The position numbers and the translations under genes are program-made. The notes below the pieces were generated by a model. It searched no databases and was not told the origin of the DNA. It saw nothing but the letters and a program-made list of their open reading frames with translations. From contig CAYYXG010000011.1 in assembly GCA_964475595.1 (NCBI GenBank), positions 24,728 to 88,727 on the forward strand: a stretch of DNA of 64,000 nt, given 5' to 3'. Source of the stretch: RGEC01 sp964475595 (lineage in GTDB: Bacteria; Bacteroidota; Bacteroidia; NS11-12g; UBA955). Shown here piece by piece: positions 37,929 to 45,186 of the stretch. How positions within the stretch are numbered: the first letter of the stretch is position 1; each line of letters opens with the position of its first letter.

Positions 37929-39148
37929 GGATTGCAAAGAAACGAACCTTCGCTTGAATTTGTGCGATAACGAATGAGACAAGGTTTGCGTAAAATTTCG
38001 GTATGCTGACCTTTCTTTAAATCAAGGCGTTGGAAACTACGGCCGGCCATGTCATAAAATTCCCAAGACCCATCCTGTAAAGGCATCAGGTAGGTTTTAT
38101 TTCCTTCTATTTGCAAAGCATAGGGTTTGGATTGATTCACCTTTGCAACAGATGCATTAGGGCTACAAATGATGGCGGAAGCCCAGTTGGCGGTCATGGT
38201 GTCCATGAGGGCAGGATTGTCTACATCATGCGCGTTACCGCTTATGATTCGGTTTCGAAGCATCGGTCCGGTATAGCCCAATGCTGTCAGTCTACGACTG
38301 ATGATTGTACTTCCATATAACATGGGCCAGTTATCTGAAATGCCCAGGCCAATTCCATAAAAAGGTTTGTTTATACCGGCGGGAACTACAGGGTCGCCCA
38401 ACTGGTGGTAGTTGAAGACGGCGGGTTTGGCGGTTTCCAGAACCGCGGTATCTGCCACAGCTCCAAAATAATTGAGGACACCGCGAACGGAAGTATTGTG
38501 ACCATTCAGGTTCAGTGTTCCTTCTACAGGACCCAGCGAAGGCCTTTTGTAAATGATTCCCTGGTAAACGACGCTGTTGATGGAATCGCAGGAAGCAGGA
38601 CGGAACTTATTGTCGTTCACAAAAGCCACATTAAGACTGGTGATGGCCCCGGCACTGAATCCACCGATAAAAAAGTTGAGGATATCAGCACTATCGGTTT
38701 GATTGCGCCCTTTAAGGTACCTCACTGCGCCTTTAATGTCTAGCATTGCCCTGTAGGCAGCCCTTTCCGGCTCTGCTTTATCGAGGGCGTATGGGTAATT
38801 GTCGGGGAATACGGGTCTAAAAAATCCCAGTCTGTAGGAAGCAGTTGCAGCAACATAACCACGTTCGGCAAAAGATTTGGCCTGATTGGTTACGTCTTTG
38901 TAATTGCCTCCGCTGAAACCGCCCCCATGAATAAATAAAACCATAGGCCTCAGAGGGTTGTTGTCACCAAGTGGTTTGTAAATGTCAATGTATAGCGTGT
39001 CAGTTCTGTTTCCAAATCCGGTGGCTGTGCCGTAAACGGTATTTAATTCCTGCCGGATGGCAAATTTTTTCTGGGTGTAATCACAGGGTTGTGCCTTAAT
39101 GGCTGCTATGCCCAGAAAGTAAAAAATAATCGTATATAAAAGACGCAT
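37925..39148 (-). CDS. Secreted alpha/beta-hydrolase (carboxylesterase-like) with a possible sorting tail
   Basis: This 407-aa protein has a signal peptide (ends near AIKA) and an alpha/beta-hydrolase domain: the oxyanion-hole motif HGGGF (about 75-79), the nucleophile elbow GGFSAGA (Ser near 167) and a candidate His in NAHDVDNP. It is expected to hydrolyse esters. The last about 70 residues (FYDMAGRSFQRLDLKKGQH) look like a degenerate T9SS CTD, but the ending (EGSFLCNP) is unusual. It leads an operon with a metal-chelate binding lipoprotein and permease, so cleavage of an ester-type siderophore is an attractive but unproven role. Confidence 0.8.
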   Translation of the reverse strand: MRLLYTIIFYFLGIAAIKAQPCDYTQKKFAIRQELNTVYGTATGFGNRTDTLYIDIYKPLGDNNPLRPMVLFIHGGGFSGGNYKDVTNQAKSFAERGYVAATASYRLGFFRPVFPDNYPYALDKAEPERAAYRAMLDIKGAVRYLKGRNQTDSADILNFFIGGFSAGAITSLNVAFVNDNKFRPASCDSINSVVYQGIIYKRPSLGPVEGTLNLNGHNTSVRGVLNYFGAVADTAVLETAKPAVFNYHQLGDPVVPAGINKPFYGIGLGISDNWPMLYGSTIISRRLTALGYTGPMLRNRIISGNAHDVDNPALMDTMTANWASAIICSPNASVAKVNQSKPYALQIEGNKTYLMPLQDGSWEFYDMAGRSFQRLDLKKGQHTEILRKPCLIRYRTNSSEGSFLCNP

Positions 39149-39213
39149 ATTGCGAATGTAATAAAAAAATGGACATGGTATAAAAAAATGTTTTTAAGCC
39201 CGGCTGCTCTGGT

Positions 39214-39221
39214 TATCTTTG
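39214..39221 (+). promoter_or_regulatory. -7 element of the FtsB/DivIC gene
   Basis: TATCTTTG is a perfect TAnnTTTG and ends 6 bases before the ATG at 39228, implying a leaderless or near-leaderless transcript. Confidence 0.55.
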
Positions 39222-39227
39222 TGAAAT

Positions 39228-39530
39228 ATGCTGTTGAAAGTATTCAAGTATCGCTACATATTGCTTTTTGCATTTTTCGGGCTGTGGATGTTATTTTTTG
39301 ACAGCAACAATGTGTTTTACCGGTTTGCTATTGCATCTGAGGTTACTGAGCTTGAAGAATCCAGAGATATTTATAAGAAGCAGATTTCAGAATTACAACG
39401 ACAGCGAACAGAATTATTCGGAAACCAGAATAATCTAGAGAAATTTGCCCGGGAAAAATACATGATGAAGAAGGATAACGAAGATCTGTATGTTATCGTT
39501 CATGATACCAGCGGCCCTAATAAAAAATGA
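39228..39530 (+). CDS. Septum formation initiator, FtsB/DivIC family
   Basis: This 100-aa protein has one N-terminal transmembrane helix (about 10-27, YILLFAFFGLWMLFF), then a coiled coil (about 36-66, ELEESRDIYKKQISELQRQR) and the NNLEKFAREKYMMKKDNEDLYVI block typical of the FtsB/DivIC family. These proteins bridge FtsL and FtsQ in the divisome at the inner membrane. It lies just upstream of dnaN with a 96-base gap containing its own promoter. FtsB and DivIC cannot be told apart here. Confidence 0.85.
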   Translation: MLLKVFKYRYILLFAFFGLWMLFFDSNNVFYRFAIASEVTELEESRDIYKKQISELQRQRTELFGNQNNLEKFAREKYMMKKDNEDLYVIVHDTSGPNKK

Positions 39531-39590
39531 GCAACCATCTTTTGTTTATAAAACCCAAAAATTTGTGCATTTCTATTCACGTATCTTAAA

Positions 39591-39598
39591 TAGGTTTG
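39591..39598 (+). promoter_or_regulatory. -7 element of dnaN
   Basis: TAGGTTTG is a perfect TAnnTTTG, 28 bases before the ATG. TTTG at 39562-39565 could be the -33 element, but the spacer of 25 bp is long. Confidence 0.45.
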
Positions 39599-39626
39599 TA
39601 CTCAACATCAGAAAGAATACACTTTT

Positions 39627-40748
39627 ATGAAGTTTATAGCACCTAGTAACGAACTCCTTCAGCATTTGCTGACTGTAAATGGCGCCATTATTTCCAAGCC
39701 CATTATACCCATTCTGGAAAATTTCCTCTTTGATATCAAAGGGAACACTCTCACCATTTTCAGTACTGACCTGGATACCAGCATGACTACCAGTATGCAG
39801 GTAGAGTCCAAAGAGGATGTGCGGGTGGCAGTACCCAGCAAAATGGTGATCGACATTTTGCGTTCACTCCCCGACCAGCCGGTTACCTTCAGCATTGAAG
39901 AATCCACCTATGGCATTGAAGTGGTGAATAATAATGGACGTTACAAAATGGCCGGCCTCAATGGTTCTGACTTTCCTGCATTGCCCGAAAAATCAGGTGA
40001 TGGCAGCTTTACCGTTCCTTCCAATGTGTTGTTGCGTGCCATCAGCAAAACCCTGTTTGCCACCGGCAATGATGAACTGCGATTGAATCTGACCGGTCTG
40101 TTTGTGGAGATGAAGGAAGACAGCGTAAACTTTGTGGCCACCGATGCCAATAAGCTGGTTCGCTTTACTCGCAAAGACCTCAAAACTGGCTCTGACCAGA
40201 ATTTCATCATTCCCAAAAAGCCGCTGAATCTGCTAAAAACAGCGCTGCCAAACGATGATACACCCGTAACGGTAGACTATAACCGTAGTAATGTGTTTTT
40301 TACTTTTGGCTCAACTCAGCTAATCGCACGTCTGCTGGATGAAAAATACCCGGACTACAATGCGGTTATCCCTACAGAAAACCCCAATTCACTAACCATT
40401 TCACGTAGTGATTTTTTAAGTTCCATCAATCGTATCAGCATATTTGCCAGCAAAACTACCCATCAGATTCGTCTAAAAATCACCGGTAGCGAACTGCAAA
40501 TCAGCGCTGAGGACCTGGAAATGGCCAACGAAGCCCAGGAAAAAATCAACTGTGAATACGATGGCGAGGACATGGAAATCGGTTTTAATGCCCGCTTTCT
40601 GAAAGATATGCTTGCCACCATAGACGGTGAGCAAGTGGTATTGAAACTGTCGGCACCCAACCGCGCAGGTTTATTGGTTCCTACGGATAATGAGAAAGAT
40701 GAAGACATCACCATGCTCATTATGCCGATGATGCTCAATAATTACTAA
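39627..40748 (+). CDS. dnaN: DNA polymerase III beta subunit (sliding clamp)
   Basis: This 373-aa protein fits the three-domain sliding clamp that holds the replicative polymerase on DNA. Typical segments are KFIAPSNELLQHLLTVNGAI at the N-terminus, TDLDTSMTTSMQV, NGSDFPALPE, LDEKYPDYNAVIPTENPN and the C-terminal ITMLIMPMML, which shapes the partner-binding pocket. Length matches E. coli (366 aa). No dnaA, recF or gyrB lies nearby, so the gene is not in an origin cluster, as is common in Bacteroidota. Confidence 0.95.
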   Translation: MKFIAPSNELLQHLLTVNGAIISKPIIPILENFLFDIKGNTLTIFSTDLDTSMTTSMQVESKEDVRVAVPSKMVIDILRSLPDQPVTFSIEESTYGIEVVNNNGRYKMAGLNGSDFPALPEKSGDGSFTVPSNVLLRAISKTLFATGNDELRLNLTGLFVEMKEDSVNFVATDANKLVRFTRKDLKTGSDQNFIIPKKPLNLLKTALPNDDTPVTVDYNRSNVFFTFGSTQLIARLLDEKYPDYNAVIPTENPNSLTISRSDFLSSINRISIFASKTTHQIRLKITGSELQISAEDLEMANEAQEKINCEYDGEDMEIGFNARFLKDMLATIDGEQVVLKLSAPNRAGLLVPTDNEKDEDITMLIMPMMLNNY

Positions 40749-40790
40749 TAGTCACTCTTAAATGCCGGCTGCCTCTATTGTATGCCGCGG

Positions 40791-42257
40791 CTATGCATTC
40801 CTTTTCCCTTTGCGGGTGTGGGTTTTTAGTATCCTGGCACTTTCTACTTTAGTTTCCTGAGATTTGCGCATTCCCCAAATCTTTTCTCTGTGTGCTTTGG
40901 GGATTCCCTCTGTGCTGCAAATGGGAAGCGGGTAATCCACGCCCGGGGTAAATCCAAACTCTGTCTGCTCCAATATATTGGCCTCCCAGGGTTTATGCCT
41001 CAGATGTACCGGCAAATGTGCCAGTTCAGGACACCATTTTGCAATGAACAATCCATCCGGATCGTGGTCCAAACTTTGCTTTATAGGATTGTACATACGC
41101 ACGGTGTTTATTCCTGTGGTTCCCGCCTGCATTTGAAACTGAGGATAGTGGATGCCAGGTTCATAATCCAGGAAAATTTGTGCAATATGGGCTTTCCCCT
41201 TGCGCCAATCCGCCCCTAGGTGATGGCATAAAAAGGAAACCAGCATCGCCCGCATTCTGAAATTAATCCAGCCGGTTTGTTGCAGGCACCGCATATTGGC
41301 ATCCACCATAGGGAAGCCGGTTTTCCCGAGTTTCCAGGCCTCTATGGCCTGCTCATCATTATTCCATTGGAGCGCATCATAGCCGCGGTTAATGGGTTCA
41401 TACTCATAGCGGCATTCTTGTTCAAATTTTTGAATAAAATGGCAATGCCAGCGAAGTCTTTCCCGAAATGATGCAAAAGCGCGTTTATGAATTTTGGCAC
41501 TTTCCGAGGCGTACGCCAACTGGTAGGCCTGACGAATGCTCATGTTGCCCCAAGCAAGGTAAGGCGAAAGCCGACTGCATGATTGACGGCTTTCAGCAGG
41601 TTTGGAAATGTGTCGGTTATAATTTTGGCCGCGTTCTGAAATAAAACTTTGCAGGTATTGCCAGGCATTTTTTTCTCCCCCCGGCTGCATCGATTTGTTC
41701 CAGGGCGCCGGCAGATGAAGCGTTTCAGGCAGGGTGGGAAATGGTAAAACTTCGTTTACAGCGAACTGAGGACAGAATTGATTGTGTATGAGGGGCGCAT
41801 GCATGTGTCCGAACCATTGCTTGTCCCATCCATCGCGGTTTTGAATGCCTCTCAGAATTCCATCCCGCTGAAATTCCTGCCATACGATATGATGGGCTTT
41901 CAACAGTTGCCCAACCGACTTGTCACGCTGCCAGGTTTGTAAAACGCCGCTTTCTCGGTAGCTGAAAACGCTTTGAATGTTATATTTCCCTATGAGATAC
42001 TGAAACACCTCGGTGGCTTCTGCACAGGCAATATGTACCTGCATGTTTTCCTTAGACAGCGTGCCGTTCATGTCTTCCAGGGATTGCAGCTGAAATTGTA
42101 TGTGACGCCCGCTGCAATCCGGACGTGCCATGAGCGATGGCTCAAATAAATACAGCATCAGGTAGGGAATACCGGCTGTTTCTGCAGCGTGCATCGGTGC
42201 ATGATCGGTGGTTCTGAGATCGCGTTTCAGCCAAACTATGTTGATGGTCGGCTTCAT
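40791..42257 (-). CDS. Cryptochrome/DNA photolyase family protein
   Basis: This 488-aa flavoprotein has an N-terminal Rossmann domain (INIVWLKRDLRTTDHAP) and a helical FAD domain with SRLSPYLAWGNMSIRQAYQ, WKLGKTGFPMVDANMRCL, TGWINFRMRAMLVSFL and RMYNPIKQSLDHDPDG. It binds FAD and is expected to repair UV lesions or sense light. The usual NWQW-type segment reads YPQFQMQAGTTG instead, so the substrate class (CPD, 6-4 or signalling) is left open. Its ATG overlaps the stop of the second photolyase-family gene (ATGA), so the two are co-expressed. Confidence 0.88.
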   Translation of the reverse strand: MKPTINIVWLKRDLRTTDHAPMHAAETAGIPYLMLYLFEPSLMARPDCSGRHIQFQLQSLEDMNGTLSKENMQVHIACAEATEVFQYLIGKYNIQSVFSYRESGVLQTWQRDKSVGQLLKAHHIVWQEFQRDGILRGIQNRDGWDKQWFGHMHAPLIHNQFCPQFAVNEVLPFPTLPETLHLPAPWNKSMQPGGEKNAWQYLQSFISERGQNYNRHISKPAESRQSCSRLSPYLAWGNMSIRQAYQLAYASESAKIHKRAFASFRERLRWHCHFIQKFEQECRYEYEPINRGYDALQWNNDEQAIEAWKLGKTGFPMVDANMRCLQQTGWINFRMRAMLVSFLCHHLGADWRKGKAHIAQIFLDYEPGIHYPQFQMQAGTTGINTVRMYNPIKQSLDHDPDGLFIAKWCPELAHLPVHLRHKPWEANILEQTEFGFTPGVDYPLPICSTEGIPKAHREKIWGMRKSQETKVESARILKTHTRKGKRNA

Positions 42258-43729
42258 AGTTCCAGACTCGTCAGGTAATTTTCAGACACACTGAAATGTT
42301 GATTCCGCTTGTCGGGATCCATGCGGTCCAGGGTTTTTAGCAACATGCCGATTCTGGGGTTTTGTCCAAAAAAGTCTCGGTGCCTGTGCATGAATGACCA
42401 GAACAGGCCGTCCCAGATTTTCTCCCACCGCCCATCGCCTTTGTAGTCGGACATTTTTAGCAGGTAGTTGCTTCCACTGATGTAAGGTTTGGAGCACATT
42501 CTCCCACCGTCTGCAAACTGGCTCATGCCATATACATTGGGCACCATCACCCAATCATAGGCATCAATGTACATTTCCATGAACCAGCGGTACACTTCGT
42601 CGGGGTCAAATTCGCATAGCAGCATAAAGTTGCCCAGCACCATCAGTCTTTCAATATGATGATTGTAGCCGGTTTTCAGTAGTTTTTGTATGCAGTCATC
42701 AACCGGGGCTATGCCTGTGGTGCCGTCATAGAAGGAAGGCGGTATTTTTCTTGAAAAACCCCAGAAGTTGGTTGTGCGTTGCCGGGTGCCTAGGTGGTTA
42801 TAAAATAAGCGAACAAATTCCCGCCATCCCACAATCTGTCTGATGAAACCTTCCAGCGAAGCCAACGGAACCGGATGATTGTCAGAAAACAGGATGGCCG
42901 CATCAATGATCTGTTGGGGTGTGAGGAGCCCAATATTCAACATGGGCGTGAGCACAGAATGATGCAGCCAGTGTTCAGACTGTACGATGGCATCCTCATA
43001 AGGCCCAAAATCCTGAAAGCGTTGGGTCAGGAATTGTTGCAGCCAGTGTTCGGCTTCTAAATGGGTGGAAGGGTAATGGTTCCCTTCACTCAGTTCTCCG
43101 GGGTTAAGGGGGAAGTGTTTGAGGACGAATTCCCGCGCCTCTTTTGTAAATTGATTTTTCTCGGGAAATAACAGTGTCGGTGGTTTTTTTCCGGCTGGAT
43201 AGCGTTTGCGGTTGTCTGTATCATAGGTCCATTGCCCCCCTGCAGGTTTGTCTTTATCCATGAGCAGATTTCGTTGTTTGCGCTGCGCCACATAAAAGTC
43301 GGTTTGCACTATGCTTCCATCTTTGCGGGTAGGTAAGAGCGTATTGCGGCTGTTCATAAAACCCGGATTCTCATGAAAATGCAGTGCTATGTCTCTGCTT
43401 TGACATTCATTTGTCAAACGCTTTTCCAGCCAGTTATCGGCGGGGTCGTAACATTCGATTTTATTTAGTTTATTGGTTAAGGGAGAAGACAGCAGTTTCC
43501 TGACATCTGATTCCGGCTGCAGGCAGTCAATGTAGGTGCAGGGGATTTTCTTTTGGGTGAGATACTGCTGATAATATTGCATGCTGCTACGATGCAATGC
43601 GAGTTTTTGCTTGTGAAACGCGAATTGACGGAAGAAAAGGTGTTCTTCAATCAGATAAACTTCCCCAACATTCTTAAGGTATTCAATGTCTTTGAAAAGC
43701 TGATGAGGGAATATCAAAAAGGCATTCAC
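42254..43729 (-). CDS. PhrB-like photolyase/cryptochrome, apparently without the Fe-S ligands
   Basis: This 491-aa protein matches the prokaryotic (6-4) photolyase/FeS-BCP family: FLIFPHQLFKD at the N-terminus, HHIERLMVLGNF (the His pair linked to 6-4 repair), DAYDWVMVPNVYGMSQFADGG and KPYISGSNYL. In Agrobacterium PhrB a 4Fe-4S cluster is held by four Cys, three of which follow MSDY in the C-terminal part. Here MSDY is followed by KGDGRWEKIWDGLFW with no Cys, so the cluster is probably missing. The start is GTG at 43729, where family similarity begins; a TTG at 43738 is the alternative. It is coupled to the downstream photolyase gene. Confidence 0.85.
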   Translation of the reverse strand: MNAFLIFPHQLFKDIEYLKNVGEVYLIEEHLFFRQFAFHKQKLALHRSSMQYYQQYLTQKKIPCTYIDCLQPESDVRKLLSSPLTNKLNKIECYDPADNWLEKRLTNECQSRDIALHFHENPGFMNSRNTLLPTRKDGSIVQTDFYVAQRKQRNLLMDKDKPAGGQWTYDTDNRKRYPAGKKPPTLLFPEKNQFTKEAREFVLKHFPLNPGELSEGNHYPSTHLEAEHWLQQFLTQRFQDFGPYEDAIVQSEHWLHHSVLTPMLNIGLLTPQQIIDAAILFSDNHPVPLASLEGFIRQIVGWREFVRLFYNHLGTRQRTTNFWGFSRKIPPSFYDGTTGIAPVDDCIQKLLKTGYNHHIERLMVLGNFMLLCEFDPDEVYRWFMEMYIDAYDWVMVPNVYGMSQFADGGRMCSKPYISGSNYLLKMSDYKGDGRWEKIWDGLFWSFMHRHRDFFGQNPRIGMLLKTLDRMDPDKRNQHFSVSENYLTSLEL

Positions 43730-43866
43730 CCCATACAAACAAATTTGAGCGGGAAGGGTTTCCGTTGCAATAAAACGGTTTAGCGAATTAAAAATTTGTC
43801 AACGTTGATAAAAATCTATTAAAATACAAAAAATAGATAATATTTGTAATAAAATACCTATTAACA

Positions 43867-44154
43867 ATGATTAATCAACAAGAACTTGAAGCCCTCAAAG
43901 CCAACTCTTTGAGTTTAGAGAATGCCAGGGTGATTGCGGATCAGATTGAAAAAGACCTCACGGTAGGCGGAATTTTTCCGAATGGAAATAATGCTGATTT
44001 TACCCATCCGGACATTGAAAAATTCAAGGCCAAGTGGTGCCCGATTTGGCCCTATGTGAGAGTGTTGTTGAACATTGCCAAAATATTCACCAATGACAGG
44101 GTTGATAAGGTGATAGATGCCTTGCTTGGGCTTGGGGATGAGGTTTGTGTGTAG
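43867..44154 (+). CDS. Small protein of unknown function
   Basis: This 95-aa soluble protein has no signal peptide and no recognised domain. The first half is helical (QELEALKANSLSLENARVIADQIEKDL). The middle holds WCPIWPYVRVLLNIAKIF, an amphipathic segment with a Trp-Cys-Pro pair, and the end is short and acidic. It starts divergent from the photolyase pair after a 137-base AT-rich gap and ends 12 bases from the convergent yggS gene. Codon use and position support a real gene. A weak -7-like AATATTTG (43844-43851 region) precedes it. Confidence 0.65.
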   Translation: MINQQELEALKANSLSLENARVIADQIEKDLTVGGIFPNGNNADFTHPDIEKFKAKWCPIWPYVRVLLNIAKIFTNDRVDKVIDALLGLGDEVCV

Positions 44155-44166
44155 CTTTCTGCCCCT

Positions 44167-44829
44167 TCAACCCTCAAACACCTTACTTCCCACCCTCACC
44201 ATCGTGCTGCCACACGCTACCGCTATGGGGTAATCACTGCTCATGCCAGTGCTGAGCTCGGTAAAAGCGTCGTTTTGCTTCATCATTCCTTTTTTGAGTT
44301 CTTTAAACAGGTCAGACACCGAAGTAAATTCTTGCCTAATCTGCTGTTGATCTGGGGTATTGCTAGCCATGGCCATGAGACCCACCACGCGAATATGCCG
44401 TAGTTGCTGAAAATCGGGACTGTCCACTAACGATATTACCTCCTCCGGTGCCAGCCCAAATTTGGTGTCTTCCTTGGCCACAAACACCTGCAGCAGCACA
44501 TCCTGCACTTTATTAATTTTCGCGGCCTGTTTGTCAATCTCCTGCAGCAATTTAAGACTGTCTGCACTGTGAATCAGTTTCACAAACGGCACAATGTATT
44601 TAACCTTATTGGTTTGCAAATGTCCGATCAGATGCCATTCAATGTCTTTAGGCAACGCCTCGTATCGCTCCAACAATGCCTGCACCCTGTTTTCTGCAAA
44701 CGCACGCTGACCAGCCGAATATACCGCTTCAATATCAGTAATGCTGCGGTATTTGCTCACCACCAGAAGACGGGTTTTTGCTCCCAGTTCATTTTTTATA
44801 TCCTGCAACCGTTCGGCTATCGTATTCAT
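44167..44829 (-). CDS. yggS: YggS-family pyridoxal phosphate homeostasis protein
   Basis: This 220-aa protein fits the YggS/PROSC family, which binds PLP and helps keep vitamin B6 and amino-acid pools balanced without known catalytic activity. The PLP Lys is Lys26 in LLVVSKYRS. Also visible are AFAENRVQ, WHLIGHLQTNKVKYI, GLMAMASNT, LSTGMSSDYPIA and GSTMVRVGS. It is divergent from the DUF4296 lipoprotein gene with overlapping promoters. Confidence 0.92.
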   Translation of the reverse strand: MNTIAERLQDIKNELGAKTRLLVVSKYRSITDIEAVYSAGQRAFAENRVQALLERYEALPKDIEWHLIGHLQTNKVKYIVPFVKLIHSADSLKLLQEIDKQAAKINKVQDVLLQVFVAKEDTKFGLAPEEVISLVDSPDFQQLRHIRVVGLMAMASNTPDQQQIRQEFTSVSDLFKELKKGMMKQNDAFTELSTGMSSDYPIAVACGSTMVRVGSKVFEG

Positions 44830-44834
44830 TTTCG

Positions 44835-44842
44835 TAATTTTG
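44835..44842 (+). promoter_or_regulatory. -7 element of the DUF4296/mutS2 unit
   Basis: TAATTTTG is a perfect TAnnTTTG and lies 8 bases before the GTG at 44851. This spacing is the main reason for choosing that start. Confidence 0.5.
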
Positions 44843-44850
44843 TGGTATCT

Positions 44851-45186
44851 GTGTTACTCCGCAAAATTACCATAGCATGCCTTGTATTGGTTGCTGCCTG
44901 TGCAAAAAAAGCACCGCTTCCCCAGGAAAAAATGGTGGATGTGATGACCGATGTAATGTTGATGGAGTCTGCCAACGCCATCAATTTTAATCAAGGTTTA
45001 CTGCCCGATAGTCTTTGGGAGAACGATTATGCGGTCATATTTAAAAAACATCAAATTGGCAGGGATCAGTTTAAGACAGCCATTGTATACTATCAGGCAC
45101 ATCCCGAGCAGTTTTCTGCCATTATGGAAAAGGTGATTACGCGATTGCAAAAAATGCAATTTACAAAACAAAAAGAGCGGCCTTGA
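44851..45186 (+). CDS. DUF4296 lipoprotein
   Basis: This 111-aa protein has a lipoprotein signal (ITIACLVLVAAC) and a small helical domain (PLPQEKMVDVMTDVMLMESA ... LWENDYAVIFKKHQIGRDQF ... YYQAHPEQFSAIMEKV) matching DUF4296, a Bacteroidota family of unknown role. GTG at 44851 is taken as the start because it lies 8 bases after the -7 box; GTG at 44842 overlaps the box. The stop overlaps the mutS2 start (TTGA), so mutS2 translation depends on this gene. Confidence 0.75.
   Translation: MLLRKITIACLVLVAACAKKAPLPQEKMVDVMTDVMLMESANAINFNQGLLPDSLWENDYAVIFKKHQIGRDQFKTAIVYYQAHPEQFSAIMEKVITRLQKMQFTKQKERP

Noticed and set aside
39531..39626. Replication origin next to dnaN
   Set aside because: The gap is 96 bases, holds a promoter, shows no DnaA-box cluster, and dnaA, recF and gyrB are absent.
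40749..40790. Bidirectional terminator between dnaN and the photolyase gene
   Set aside because: GC-rich but no clean stem with a T run was found.
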